From positions 31,273-95,272 of the forward strand of contig NZ_CP018078.1 in assembly GCF_001886735.1 (NCBI RefSeq): DNA of 64,000 bases. The letters are read 5' to 3'. Position numbers and translations under genes: made by a program. Positions 52,729 to 61,397 of this stretch are shown here, in pieces (positions within the stretch are counted from its first letter, which is position 1; each line of letters starts with the position of its first letter). Source of the DNA: Sulfitobacter alexandrii. GTDB taxonomy: Bacteria > Pseudomonadota > Alphaproteobacteria > Rhodobacterales > Rhodobacteraceae. The notes below the pieces were generated by a model. That model searched no databases and was not told the DNA's origin. It was given only the letters and a program-made list of their open reading frames with translations.

Positions 52729-53511
52729 TCATCCCAACCAGACATCAAGGAACAGCATCAGAACGAGCCCGACTGCGAGACCGAGCGTCGCCCTGTTCTG
52801 ATGGCCGCTGCGATGGGTTTCGGGGATGATTTCGTGGCTAATGACGTAGAGCATTGCGCCCGCGGCAAAGGCCAGACCCCATGGAAGCAGCGGTTCCGAC
52901 AGTGTGATGATGCCGGCCCCGAGCAAACCGCCAATCGGCTCGACCATGCCCGTCAGCGCCGCGATGCCCCAGGCGCGCAGCTTCGGATATCCCTCGCCCA
53001 GCAGAGATACAGCGACGGCCAATCCTTCGGGCGCATTCTGAAGCCCGATGCCGATGGCGAGCGGCAGACCGCCCTCCATACCTCCGGATCCGAAGCCGAC
53101 CCCCACGGCAAGGCCTTCGGGGAAGTTGTGGATCGTGATCGCAATGATGAACAACCAGACCCGCCGCAAAGACGCCGCTTCGGGCCCTTCGCGTCCCGTC
53201 TTGAAGTGCTCGTGCGGCAGCTTTTCGTTCATCAGGGCGACAGCCCCCATGCCCAGAAGAATCGAAACGCATACGATGGCCGCAGGCATCGCGCCGTTTT
53301 CGAACATCGGCTCCGCCGCATCCAATGCCGGGATGATCAGCGAAAAGAAAGAAGCGGCGAGCATCACACCGGCAGCGAAGCCGAGCGACAGATCGCGTGT
53401 GGCCCGAGACGGGATGCGCCCGAACAGCACGGGAACTGCTCCGACTGCTGTGAGCGATCCGGCGGCAAGACTTCCGAGAAAGCCGAGCATTATCGGAGAC
53501 AGATTTTCCAT
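52729..53511 (-). CDS. ZIP-family metal transporter (GufA-like)
   Basis: 260 residues, eight spans, with metal-site helices IAITIHNFPEGLAVG and GIGLQNAPEGLAVA, and a histidine-containing loop (EKLPHEHFKTG). GufA-type ZIPs move Zn and other divalent metals in or out. It is inside the Sco/Dsb operon between DUF411 and lspA. Uptake versus efflux cannot be told from sequence. Confidence 0.85.
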   Translation of the reverse strand: MENLSPIMLGFLGSLAAGSLTAVGAVPVLFGRIPSRATRDLSLGFAAGVMLAASFFSLIIPALDAAEPMFENGAMPAAIVCVSILLGMGAVALMNEKLPHEHFKTGREGPEAASLRRVWLFIIAITIHNFPEGLAVGVGFGSGGMEGGLPLAIGIGLQNAPEGLAVAVSLLGEGYPKLRAWGIAALTGMVEPIGGLLGAGIITLSEPLLPWGLAFAAGAMLYVISHEIIPETHRSGHQNRATLGLAVGLVLMLFLDVWLG

Positions 53512-53523
53512 GGGCGGGCCAGA

Positions 53524-53979
53524 TTATCCTTCGGCGTAGCTCGAAAAGACTTCCGTCGACCCGTCCTTGCGGATGAGGAAGACATCATAGGCCTCGCGGT
53601 CGTCTTCTGGCCCCATGCCGGGCGAGCCATAGGGCATCCCCGGAACAGCGAGGCCGACGGCGTCCGGGCGCTCCTCGAGAAGGCGGCGGATGTCAGCGGC
53701 CGGTACATGGCCCTCGATCACGTAGCCGTCAATGAGCGCGGTGTGGCAGGAGACCATGCGCTGCGGCACGCCGTTGTCTAGCTTGAAGCGCACGAGAAGC
53801 CCGCCGAACATGTCCTGGCCGGTCGGCACAAACCCGTTCTCTTCGAGATGTTTCATCCACGAGAGGCAGCAGCCGCATCCGTTGGTCTTGCGGACGTCGA
53901 TCGCCGTTGCCTCTGCGAGGGCCTGGGCCGCTGGGAACAGGGCGAGCGTGATGGCAAGAGCTTGGGTCATGCGTTTCAT
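53524..53979 (-). CDS. DUF411 periplasmic metal-binding protein, copy 1
   Basis: 151 residues with a signal peptide (AAQALAEA). DUF411 signature: VRKTNGCGCCLSWMKHLEENGF, SCHTALIDGYVIEGHVPAADI and GMPYGSPGMG. Proteins of this family accompany copper resistance genes; the CGCC and Met/His residues suggest Cu binding. Copy 2 lies at 63339. Confidence 0.85.
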   Translation of the reverse strand: MKRMTQALAITLALFPAAQALAEATAIDVRKTNGCGCCLSWMKHLEENGFVPTGQDMFGGLLVRFKLDNGVPQRMVSCHTALIDGYVIEGHVPAADIRRLLEERPDAVGLAVPGMPYGSPGMGPEDDREAYDVFLIRKDGSTEVFSSYAEG

Positions 53980-53982
53980 GGG

Positions 53983-55356
53983 TCAGAGCCTTTCGGTTGT
54001 CGTTTTGGCAATCTCGCTGCCGAGGTTTTCATTCAGAAGCGCCCGCGCCTCGGCCAGACGCGAGAGCGCGGCGGTATCATCCGCATCGCTCTCGGCCGCT
54101 TCGGCGAGCCGGTCGTCAGAGAGGGGGTCAGTCGGGCGCCCATCCACGAGCACCTCATAGTGCAGGTTCGGACCTGTCGCCGTGCCAGTCGCGCCGACGC
54201 GGCCGATCACGTCTCCCGCCGCAACGCGTTGGCCTTGTGCCAAGTCTTCCGGCACGGCGCTCAGATGCGCGTAGCGCGTCATGGTGTCGGAGCCGTGCAA
54301 GATTTCGACCACGCGACCATATCCGCCGCGCCAGCCGATGAAATTGACCCGCCCCGGTGCCGTCGCTTGAACCGGTGTCCCACGTGCCGCTGCAAAATCG
54401 ACGCCGGTGTGCATCCGGACGTTGCCAAAGACCGGATGCGTGCGGCGCCCGAACACCGAGCTGAGGCGCGCACCCTCGACCGGCTGTGCGAAGACGCGCA
54501 GCACCTCGCCATCGACGTAGATCGTCGCCTGACCGCTGCCGTCGTCAGGCCATACGATCTCGTAGAGCGAACCGCCGATCTCCAGTGCGGCGAAGGCGAG
54601 TTCGGGCTGTCCGATCCTGTCCTCGCCGACCCGCGCCTCACGCCAGAGAAGCCTTAGTGTTTCGCCGCCGGCCATCTCGCGGCGGAAATCCACGGTCCCA
54701 CCCAACATCTGCGCAAGGTCCACGGAAAAACGGGCGGGTATGCCAGCTTCGTCGAGTGCCGCGAAGATCGAGCTGTCGATCACGGCTTCGCCGGCAAGGG
54801 TTACGATCTCCGGATCCGGAGCCTCGACCTGTGTGGACAACTGCTCGCCGAAAACCACCTCGATCCGAACCCCGTCCTCGACGGCGAGTGAGACGGTGCG
54901 GGGGCTGCCGTCCATGGTCGAAGCAACAGTGACCGAGTGCCCCGGCCGCAGCCGTCGCAGATCGTATTCCGCGCCAAGCGCGAGGGCAACTTCGGCTCTG
55001 TCAGGTGCCGCAAGACCAGCTTCAGACAGCAAGAAATCGAGCGTCTCGCCAGGTGCAATGTTGCGCGACCATGTCGACAGGGGCGGCTCGATCGCCTGCA
55101 CGGGCCTGTCGGCAAACGCGACCTGCAGAAGGGGCAGGGGGCCGAGGCCGGGTGCATCTTCTGCCCATGCCGTCGCGGGCAGCGTCACGAGGATGTCAAC
55201 GTTTTGGGGAGCTTCAGGACCTTGGGGCATCCATTTACCTGCCGAGGCAAGTTCCGGCGGCACGGGTTCTTTCGACATGAAATCAGAGAGGGCGATAGCC
55301 GCTCCCGAAACCATCCCCGCAATTGCGACACAAGCCGCCATAGTTCTGAGCCTCAT
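53983..55356 (-). CDS. M23-family murein endopeptidase
   Basis: 457 residues. A membrane anchor or signal (MRLRTMAACVAIAGMVSG) precedes a non-catalytic domain (LSTWSRNIAPGETLDFLL, LRRLRPGHSVTV) and the LytM domain: HPVFGNVRMHTGVDFAA (His, Asp ligands), MTRYAHLSAVP and NLHYEVLVDGRPTDP. All zinc ligands are present, so it is likely active as a peptidoglycan cross-link hydrolase. ATG overlaps the sco stop (ATGA). Confidence 0.88.
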   Translation of the reverse strand: MRLRTMAACVAIAGMVSGAAIALSDFMSKEPVPPELASAGKWMPQGPEAPQNVDILVTLPATAWAEDAPGLGPLPLLQVAFADRPVQAIEPPLSTWSRNIAPGETLDFLLSEAGLAAPDRAEVALALGAEYDLRRLRPGHSVTVASTMDGSPRTVSLAVEDGVRIEVVFGEQLSTQVEAPDPEIVTLAGEAVIDSSIFAALDEAGIPARFSVDLAQMLGGTVDFRREMAGGETLRLLWREARVGEDRIGQPELAFAALEIGGSLYEIVWPDDGSGQATIYVDGEVLRVFAQPVEGARLSSVFGRRTHPVFGNVRMHTGVDFAAARGTPVQATAPGRVNFIGWRGGYGRVVEILHGSDTMTRYAHLSAVPEDLAQGQRVAAGDVIGRVGATGTATGPNLHYEVLVDGRPTDPLSDDRLAEAAESDADDTAALSRLAEARALLNENLGSEIAKTTTERL

Positions 55357-55976
55357 GTCGCCCCCTCCGTTTCTTCTTCCAGCGCGCGGCGAATTTTCGG
55401 CACCGCGAATTCTCTGGGTTCGTGATAGTCGATCATGGTGACGAACCGCCCAGAGGCTGCGAACAGGAAGACGCTCGCGCTGTGGTTCATCGTGTAATCG
55501 CCGCTCTCCGTCGGCACCCTTTCGTAGGTGGCGTGGAAGCCGTCCGCGACGCGCGCTATCTGCTCCTCCGGCCCCGTCCAGCCGCGAATCGCCGGATGGA
55601 AGTAGCCGACATATTCGGCCATCGTTTCGACAGTGTCGCGCTCGGGATCGACCGTGATGAAAACCACGTTCATCTCGTCGGCCTCGTCTCCCAGATCGTC
55701 GAGCCATCCCGAAATGTCCGAGAGCGTGGTCGGGCAGACATCGGGACAGTAGGTGAAGCCGAAGAACGCCATCGTCGGTCGCCCGATCAGGGTTTCCGGC
55801 CCGACCGCGTTGCCCTCATGATCCGTCAGACGGAAATCCATCGCGGTCAGAGCCACTGGCCGCTGCCCGATAGGCTCAGGTCCACCGGGGCCATCGACCT
55901 GCCACCAACCGACGAAGAGCATCAGGGCCGCCCCGACACCAGGCGCACCATACCCCAGGATCGCCCGTCGCCGCAT
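55353..55976 (-). CDS. Sco1/SenC-family copper chaperone, copy 1
   Basis: 207 residues. N-terminal anchor (GVGAALMLFVGWWQV), thioredoxin fold with FGFTYCPDVCPTTLSDI (CxxxC copper ligands), FITVDPERDT and a distal His in DYTMNHSASVF. Sco proteins deliver Cu to oxidase subunit II and handle thiols. The start overlaps the PCuAC stop. Confidence 0.9.
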   Translation of the reverse strand: MRRRAILGYGAPGVGAALMLFVGWWQVDGPGGPEPIGQRPVALTAMDFRLTDHEGNAVGPETLIGRPTMAFFGFTYCPDVCPTTLSDISGWLDDLGDEADEMNVVFITVDPERDTVETMAEYVGYFHPAIRGWTGPEEQIARVADGFHATYERVPTESGDYTMNHSASVFLFAASGRFVTMIDYHEPREFAVPKIRRALEEETEGAT

Positions 55977-56443
55977 CAGTCCTCTGGCCCCCGCGCGGCG
56001 ATGCCGAGGATCGGCACCTCGACCGTCACCTCGCCTCCGTCGTCGAAAAGCAGGGTCAGCGGAAAGGTGTCCCCTTCCGTCATCGGTTCTTGTAGCCGCA
56101 TCAGCATTGCGTGCAGGCCCCCCGATTCGAGCGCGACGCTCTCGCCCGGGGCGATCGCGATCTCCCCCGCCGGGCTCATGGAACTCACACCTTCGGCATT
56201 TGTCTTCGTCTCGTGGATTTCGGGCATCATCGCGAGCGGTGTTGTAAGGCCGATCAGCGTCACTGGCTCGTCGCCAGTGTTGCGGATCGTCATGTAAGCG
56301 GCCCCGGGACGGTTCATCCCGATGGAGGCGCGGGACCACGCGTTCTCGACGACCACATCCTCGGGTCCGGCCAGCGCGGGCACCGAGAGCCCTCCGAGGG
56401 TCAAAAGCGCCGCCAGTGTGCTGGTCAAAATATACTTTTTCAT
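55976..56443 (-). CDS. PCu(A)C copper chaperone
   Basis: 155 residues, signal peptide to about 25. Copper motif residues: MMPEIHET and GGLHAMLMRL within the H(M)x10Mx21HxM type pattern. PCuAC passes Cu(I) to Sco or the oxidase CuA site. Placed between Sco and DsbA genes, a classic copper-delivery neighbourhood. Confidence 0.9.
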   Translation of the reverse strand: MKKYILTSTLAALLTLGGLSVPALAGPEDVVVENAWSRASIGMNRPGAAYMTIRNTGDEPVTLIGLTTPLAMMPEIHETKTNAEGVSSMSPAGEIAIAPGESVALESGGLHAMLMRLQEPMTEGDTFPLTLLFDDGGEVTVEVPILGIAARGPED

Positions 56444-56466
56444 CGTTCTGATCCTGCCCTTTCCAT

Positions 56467-57126
56467 TCAGCTTTGCGCGGCAGCGACTTCGGCAGCCACC
56501 AGACGACGCAATTCTGCCTCTCCGAATGGATCGAGCGGCTGGCCGTTCACAAAGAATGTGGGCGTCTGGCGAATTCCCACGGTCTCGACGTCAGCACGAT
56601 CCTGGTTCAGGATTGCCACGACATCGGGTGCCAGCATTTGCGTGCGGGCGGCCTCGGCATCGAGCCCGGCCGTGGCTGCGATCTGAAGGATCAGACCAGG
56701 TTCCGGGGCACCGTGCGACGCCCATCTCGGCTGCTCCCGCAGAACGGCCTCAAGCACCGGCTCGTAAACGTCCTGCATGCGCGCCGCCTCGAGCACACGG
56801 ATGGCTTCCTCGGATGCCGCGCCGTGGAAGGGCGTGTAGCGGATCACGACGCGGACAGCATCCCCATGCTCGGCCATGATGTCCTTCACGATGGGATGAA
56901 AGGCGCGACAGGCCTCGCAGGCCGGATCGAAGAATTCGACGATCGTGACGGGCGCATCCGCAGGCCCGAGGATGGGCGAGTAGGGGCGGATCATCGCGTC
57001 CGCAAGTTCCGGAGCAACGAGCTCCGCTTCGGCCACCGGGCCGGGGCGGGTTGCAAACCAGGTGGCTCCGCCGAAACCGGCGACGCCGAGGGCGAGAACG
57101 GACAGGATCAGGCCGCGTCGGTTCAT
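56467..57126 (-). CDS. DsbA-family disulfide oxidoreductase
   Basis: 219 residues. Signal/anchor (RRGLILSVLALGVAGFGG), thioredoxin fold with CEAC in VEFFDPACEACRAFHP and cis-Pro in GIRQTPTFFVNG. Paired with the DsbB gene (4-bp overlap) as oxidant and re-oxidase. Redox partner of the Sco and DUF411 proteins is plausible. Confidence 0.88.
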   Translation of the reverse strand: MNRRGLILSVLALGVAGFGGATWFATRPGPVAEAELVAPELADAMIRPYSPILGPADAPVTIVEFFDPACEACRAFHPIVKDIMAEHGDAVRVVIRYTPFHGAASEEAIRVLEAARMQDVYEPVLEAVLREQPRWASHGAPEPGLILQIAATAGLDAEAARTQMLAPDVVAILNQDRADVETVGIRQTPTFFVNGQPLDPFGEAELRRLVAAEVAAAQS

Positions 57127-57545
57127 GTTCGTGTGTCCTTCAATGAAAGGGCCGACAGCGCCCCGATCAGCGCGAAGGTGGCGAGCGCCATCAGCGGGAT
57201 CGGGATGCCGAAGACCAGTTGGTTGTCATCGGTGCAAGAGGGGCCGGTGGCCGTGCAGGGCTGGATGCGTTCGGGAACAAGACCGACGTACAGCCCCATG
57301 TGCCACAGGGCGACTGCGCCGCCGCCAAGCGCCAATGCGATGCCGTAGCGCCCCACGCGGCCGTCCCGCCACCAAAAGCCCAGCCCGAGGACAATGGCCA
57401 AGGGGAACATGAAGGCGCGCTGGAACCAGCACAGCACACAGGGCGTCTGCCCCAGCACCTCGCCGATGAAAAGCACGGCAAGCGAGGCGACGAGCGCGAT
57501 GATCCACGCCAGCCCGAGGGCTGTTTCTCCGGACATACGGTTCAT
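57123..57545 (-). CDS. DsbB-type disulfide bond formation protein
   Basis: 140 residues, four spans. First periplasmic pair CVLC in LGQTPCVLCWFQRAF, second pair in QPCTATGPSCTDDN. It transfers electrons from DsbA to quinone. Start ATG 57545 (6 bp after the second sco gene). Confidence 0.87.
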   Translation of the reverse strand: MNRMSGETALGLAWIIALVASLAVLFIGEVLGQTPCVLCWFQRAFMFPLAIVLGLGFWWRDGRVGRYGIALALGGGAVALWHMGLYVGLVPERIQPCTATGPSCTDDNQLVFGIPIPLMALATFALIGALSALSLKDTRT

Positions 57546-57550
57546 GTCGG

Positions 57551-58153
57551 TCAGATCCTCTCTTCCAGATCGGCGAGGATCTCTTCGGCGGAGGTGCCGT
57601 AGGGCCACGAGTCGGCGAAGCCCGCGTCGGGATCGAAGAGGAACAGATGCGACGTGTGGCCCATCGTGTAACCATCCGGCGCCGCAGCCTCTTCGACGCG
57701 CTCAAAGAAGATTGGAAACGTCTCGGACGTGGCGGCGATCTGTTCCGGCGTGCCCGTCAGCCCGATGATGCCCGCATCGAACAGCGGGACGTATTCGGCG
57801 AGTGCTGGGGGCGTGTCTCGTTCAGGGTCGATTGTTATGAAAATCGGCTGGACCTTGGCGGCATCGTCGCCCAGACCGTCCATCACCGCCGCGACCTCGG
57901 ATAGGGTCGTCGGGCAGACGTCGGGGCAGTTGGTAAACCCGAAAAAAACCAGCATCCAGCGCCCCGCAAAGTCCTCCTCGGTTTGAACCATACCCTGGTG
58001 GTCCGTCAGTTCGAACTCAGCGAAAAAAGGCGGCTCGGCGTCGGTTCGGGCGCTATCGGCACGATAATCGGACCAAAGCAAAAGCCATACGAAGGCAAGC
58101 GCTGCCACGCCTGCCAAAACCCAAAGAAACTTCTGTGCCGATGTAAGGGACAA
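57551..58153 (-). CDS. Sco1/SenC-family copper chaperone, copy 2
   Basis: 200 residues. Anchor at 9-27; FFGFTNCPDVCPTTLSEV (CxxxC), FITIDPERDT and His in YTMGHTSHLF. First gene of the 13-gene run, 30 nt from the predicted transcription start of the MerR-type promoter at 58189-58219. Similar to copy 1 but in a separate place in the operon. Confidence 0.9.
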   Translation of the reverse strand: MSLTSAQKFLWVLAGVAALAFVWLLLWSDYRADSARTDAEPPFFAEFELTDHQGMVQTEEDFAGRWMLVFFGFTNCPDVCPTTLSEVAAVMDGLGDDAAKVQPIFITIDPERDTPPALAEYVPLFDAGIIGLTGTPEQIAATSETFPIFFERVEEAAAPDGYTMGHTSHLFLFDPDAGFADSWPYGTSAEEILADLEERI

Positions 58154-58188
58154 TCCTGTTCGCCTGTTTTTGATTCTTATTGCCTGTG

Positions 58189-58219
58189 CGGATACATCCT
58201 CTAGCCGCTAGAGGTTCAA
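58189..58219 (-). promoter_or_regulatory. MerR-type promoter of the Sco/Dsb/envelope operon
   Basis: Minus strand: TTGAAC (58219-58214), 19-bp spacer with the near-perfect dyad CCTCTAGC-GGCTAGAGG, TATCCG (58194-58189). It faces the operon and lies 105 bp from the merR gene. Confidence 0.75.
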
Positions 58220-58324
58220 GCACGAAATCATGGTATAGCTTGAACTCACGCGTCTGTGAATCTGACACTTGTTTATTCCGACGGCAAAACCTACACAAAC
58301 TGTATCTTTTTCATGGAGGCGAAA

Positions 58325-58753
58325 ATGCTCACGATCGGTACTCTGTCAAAGAAGACTGGCACGAAGGTGCAGACCATCCGGTACTACGAACAGATTGGGC
58401 TCATGCCCGAACCTGGCAGGACCGAAGGCGGGCAGAGGCGCTACGACAATGCACAGCTTGATCGACTGTCCTTCATCCGCCATTCGCGACAACTCGGTTT
58501 CTCGCTCGATGCGATCCGCGAGCTGCTCGACCTCAGCGACCATCCCAACCGGCCCTGTGATGAGGCTGATGCCATCGCGCGTCGCCAGCTCAAACAGGTG
58601 GAGCAGCGCATGGCCCGCCTGAAGGCGCTGCGCACGGAACTGAAACGCATGGTTCACGAATGCAGCGGCGGGCGGACGGGAGATTGCAAGGTGCTTGAGG
58701 TGTTGCGGGACCATTCGGAATGCTTGACCGAACACGAGGAAATCGGGGCCTGA
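58325..58753 (+). CDS. MerR-family regulator of the divalent-metal group
   Basis: 142 residues. HTH: MLTIGTLSKKTGTKVQTIRYYEQIGL, RRYDNAQLDRLSFIRHSRQLGFSL. Metal site: Cys78 (RPCDEAD, on the dimer helix), Cys113 and Cys121 (HECSGGRTGDCK) and Cys133. Cys at position 78 marks divalent (Zn/Cd/Pb) sensors, while the 7-residue gap between 113 and 121 also resembles CueR. ATG 58325 follows GGAGG. It probably controls the sites at 42703, 43890, 58189 and 59465. Confidence 0.88.
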   Translation: MLTIGTLSKKTGTKVQTIRYYEQIGLMPEPGRTEGGQRRYDNAQLDRLSFIRHSRQLGFSLDAIRELLDLSDHPNRPCDEADAIARRQLKQVEQRMARLKALRTELKRMVHECSGGRTGDCKVLEVLRDHSECLTEHEEIGA

Positions 58754-58805
58754 AGGAGTTCAGCCAACATTCCGGCTGGAACGCAGATCAGCCGCAGAAG
58801 TTAAT

Positions 58806-59435
58806 GTGTCGTACAACACAAGCTGGAACCACAAAATGGCCGCTAGACAAGATTTAATGGAGAGACGGACGCTTTGGATCGTTCTGGCGCTCAATATCGG
58901 TTTGGCCGTGGCCTTTTTCGCAACAGGCGCCTTCGGCGACTCAAGTGCCCTGATCGCCAACGGGCTCGATAACCTCTCCGACAGCTTCGTCTACGCGATC
59001 AGCCTTTTCGCTTTGTCCCGATCCGCCAAATGGAAACGCGGGGCGGCGAACGTCTCCGGCGGGCTGCTGATCCTGTTCGCTGCAGGCATCCTCTACGATG
59101 CGTGGCGCCGCTACATCGGTGGGTCAGATCCGCTCGGGACGATCATGATTGCAATGGCCCTGATCGCGGCGGCTATCAACGCAGTCTGCGTTTGGCTGCT
59201 CGCTAAGCTCAAAGATCCGGACGTCAACATCCGCGCGGCCAACACCTTCAGTTACAACGATTTCGCCGCGAACCTCGGAATCGTCGTGGCTGGCGGCCTC
59301 GTCGCCTGGCTGGGAACCAACTGGCCGGACCTCGTCGTCGGCGTGATTGTCGCCGGGATCGCGGCTTGGGGAGGTATCGACATTCTGCGCGACGCACACG
59401 GCGAACACCACAAAGCAGTTCATACGGGCAAATAG
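58806..59435 (+). CDS. Short CDF-like cation efflux protein
   Basis: 209 residues with six spans (LWIVLALNIGLAVAFFATGA ...). The metal helix reads IANGLDNLSDSFVYAISLFALS and a later one NTFSYNDFAANLGIVVAGG, so the usual HxxxD pairs are altered to DxxxD and NxxxD-type sites. No C-terminal cytoplasmic domain is present. GTG 58806 or ATG 58836 may be the start. It follows merR by 52 bp and is probably co-transcribed. Confidence 0.78.
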   Translation: MSYNTSWNHKMAARQDLMERRTLWIVLALNIGLAVAFFATGAFGDSSALIANGLDNLSDSFVYAISLFALSRSAKWKRGAANVSGGLLILFAAGILYDAWRRYIGGSDPLGTIMIAMALIAAAINAVCVWLLAKLKDPDVNIRAANTFSYNDFAANLGIVVAGGLVAWLGTNWPDLVVGVIVAGIAAWGGIDILRDAHGEHHKAVHTGK

Positions 59436-59464
59436 TTGCGGGAGATTCTTTCTGAAAGAATGGA

Positions 59465-59495
59465 TTGAAGCTACAGTGACTATAGCAATTAGTCT
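59465..59495 (+). promoter_or_regulatory. MerR-type promoter upstream of the transglutaminase/CDF pair
   Basis: TTGAAG, 19-bp spacer (59471-59489) containing GCTACAGTGACTATAGC pseudo-dyad, TAGTCT. The dyad differs from the other three sites, resembling CadR-type operators. Confidence 0.55.
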
Positions 59496-59530
59496 TGTTC
59501 CAAGACGATTCGAGGAGCGACCCGTTGCAG

Positions 59531-60286
59531 ATGACCGACCCCCTACTTGTACCCACCAAACTACTGGATTTTGATGCCGCGCCTCTTGCGCATCTAATTG
59601 AGAACCGCAGCTGGCGCGGCTTATCCGAATACGATCGGATCGGAGCTGCCTATGATTTCGTTCGGAATGAAATCGCGTTTGGATACAATCGTGCTGACGA
59701 CATCCCCGCCTCCGAGGTGCTTTCCGACGGTTACGGGCAGTGCAATACCAAAGGCACGCTCTTGATTGGGCTGCTGCGTGGTGTCGGCATTCGTTGCCGG
59801 TTGCATGGGTTTACGATCCACAAAGGCTTGCAGCGCGGTGTTGTCCCAGAGTTGGTGTATCCGCTTGCTCCGCAGGAAATTCTCCACTCATGGGTCGAGA
59901 TCGAATTTCAAGGTGCCTGGATCAACCTTGAAGGCTTCATCCTGGATGACGCTTTCCTCAAAGTCCTGCAAACGTCTTTCTCGGACACGGACAGTCTCTG
60001 CGGTTATGGCGCGGGCACGGATTGCCTTGGCGCGCCTCCCGTCGCCTGGAACGGAGAAGATACCTACATTCAGAAAACCGGCATCGTGCAGGATTTCGGC
60101 GTGTTTGATACGCCGGACGCCTTCTATTTTTCCCATGAGCAATCCTTTGGATGGCTGCGTGGTGCCCTTTACCGTCATATCATACGCCACTGGATGAATG
60201 CGCGCGTTCGTGGTTTCCGCAGCGACCGCCTCAAGACTGACCGACGCGCGACACACGCGCATGAGGAGCCTGCCAATGCCACATGA
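59531..60286 (+). CDS. Transglutaminase-like protein
   Basis: 251 residues. Papain-fold core: DGYGQCNTKGTLLIGLLRGVGI (catalytic Cys) and HSWVEIEFQGAWINLEG (His; the third residue is Glu or Asn rather than Asp). No signal peptide, so cytoplasmic. ATG 59531; an ATG 12 codons earlier is possible. It overlaps the CDF start by 11 bp, which couples their translation. The role next to metal exporters is unknown; a peptidase or thiol ligand handler is possible. Confidence 0.72.
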   Translation: MTDPLLVPTKLLDFDAAPLAHLIENRSWRGLSEYDRIGAAYDFVRNEIAFGYNRADDIPASEVLSDGYGQCNTKGTLLIGLLRGVGIRCRLHGFTIHKGLQRGVVPELVYPLAPQEILHSWVEIEFQGAWINLEGFILDDAFLKVLQTSFSDTDSLCGYGAGTDCLGAPPVAWNGEDTYIQKTGIVQDFGVFDTPDAFYFSHEQSFGWLRGALYRHIIRHWMNARVRGFRSDRLKTDRRATHAHEEPANAT

Positions 60287-61232
60287 CCACGGGCACGCGC
60301 ATATCGATCCGGATTCTGGCGATCGGCGGGTTGCCATCGCGATCTGGGCGAACGGGCTTCTTACCGTTGCGCAAATCGTCGGGGGCATATTGTCGGGCAG
60401 CCTGGCACTGATCGCCGATGCGCTGCACAACTTTTCCGATATGGCCTCGCTTGTCATTGCCTTCGCCGCACGCAAGATCGCGCGCCGCCCAGCCGATGAG
60501 CGCATGACCTTCGGCTATGGTCGGGTCGAAATCGTCGCAGCCCTGGTTAACTACACCACCCTGATTTTGATCGGCTTCTACCTGATCTACGAAGGTGGCA
60601 TGCGCATGATTGATCCACCCGAAGTCATGGGTTGGACCGTCGTCATTCTCGGTGGAATTGCGCTTGTGGTCGACACGCTGACCGCAATGCTGACCTATTC
60701 GATGCAGAAGGGCAGCGTGAACATCCGCGCGCTTTTCCTGCATAACCTGTCGGACGCGCTTGCTTCGGTCGCGGTTATCGTCGCTGGGTCGCTGATCATC
60801 CTTTACGACATGCGTTGGGTCGATCCTGCCATCACCATCGGCATCGCGATCTACATCCTGTATCTGTCTTTCACTGAAATAGGCGGCCCAATCCGAACCC
60901 TGATGCTCGGGAGCCCGCCGGACATCGACAACGAGGCCGTCGTCGAAGCGATGCGGAAAGTCGAAGGCGTCGCCGACGTCCACCACGTCCATCTCTGGCA
61001 AATGCAAGAGCACGAGGCTGCGCTCGACTGCCATGTCGTCGTGGCAGCCGAGGGGTGGTCGAAGATTGAAGAGATCAAGAGCGCGATCAAGAAGCGGCTG
61101 AAGGGAGAATTCGGCATCAGCCATTCCAGCCTCGAATTCGAGCACGAGGATCGCGCTCATCAGAACGCCGATCTCTATGGTCACGGTAATTCGAGAGATG
61201 GGGAGGAAACTCATACTCACGAAAAAAGCTGA
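60276..61232 (+). CDS. CDF-family cation efflux protein (CzcD-like)
   Basis: 318 residues starting MPHDHGHAHIDPDSGDRR. Six spans with HxxxD-type sites in LIADALHNFSDMAS and LFLHNLSDALASV, a C-terminal cytoplasmic domain (VEGVADVHHVHLWQMQEHE, SSLEFEHED) and a His-rich end. Exports Zn, Cd or Co. Translationally coupled to the transglutaminase. Confidence 0.9.
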   Translation: MPHDHGHAHIDPDSGDRRVAIAIWANGLLTVAQIVGGILSGSLALIADALHNFSDMASLVIAFAARKIARRPADERMTFGYGRVEIVAALVNYTTLILIGFYLIYEGGMRMIDPPEVMGWTVVILGGIALVVDTLTAMLTYSMQKGSVNIRALFLHNLSDALASVAVIVAGSLIILYDMRWVDPAITIGIAIYILYLSFTEIGGPIRTLMLGSPPDIDNEAVVEAMRKVEGVADVHHVHLWQMQEHEAALDCHVVVAAEGWSKIEEIKSAIKKRLKGEFGISHSSLEFEHEDRAHQNADLYGHGNSRDGEETHTHEKS

Positions 61233-61397
61233 CCGAGCATGAGGACATCATTACCTCATTTGCGACGGCAAGTTGTCGTCGACCAACGTCAAGTGGACTG
61301 ATGAACCTTTGCATGAGCAACTGGCTGCGAAGGGCAGTAACGAAGGTCTGAGGCGGATACACTACAGGGGTATCACGTCCAAGTTACAGAATGTCAC
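61233..61397. other. Noncoding stretch
   Basis: 165 bp after the CDF gene with no gene or hairpin that I can support. Confidence 0.4.

Noticed and set aside
52711..53781. 356-residue + strand ORF
   Set aside because: Antisense to lspA, ZIP and DUF411 genes that carry family motifs.
60231..61220. 329-residue minus-strand ORF
   Set aside because: Antisense to the CDF exporter; composition only.
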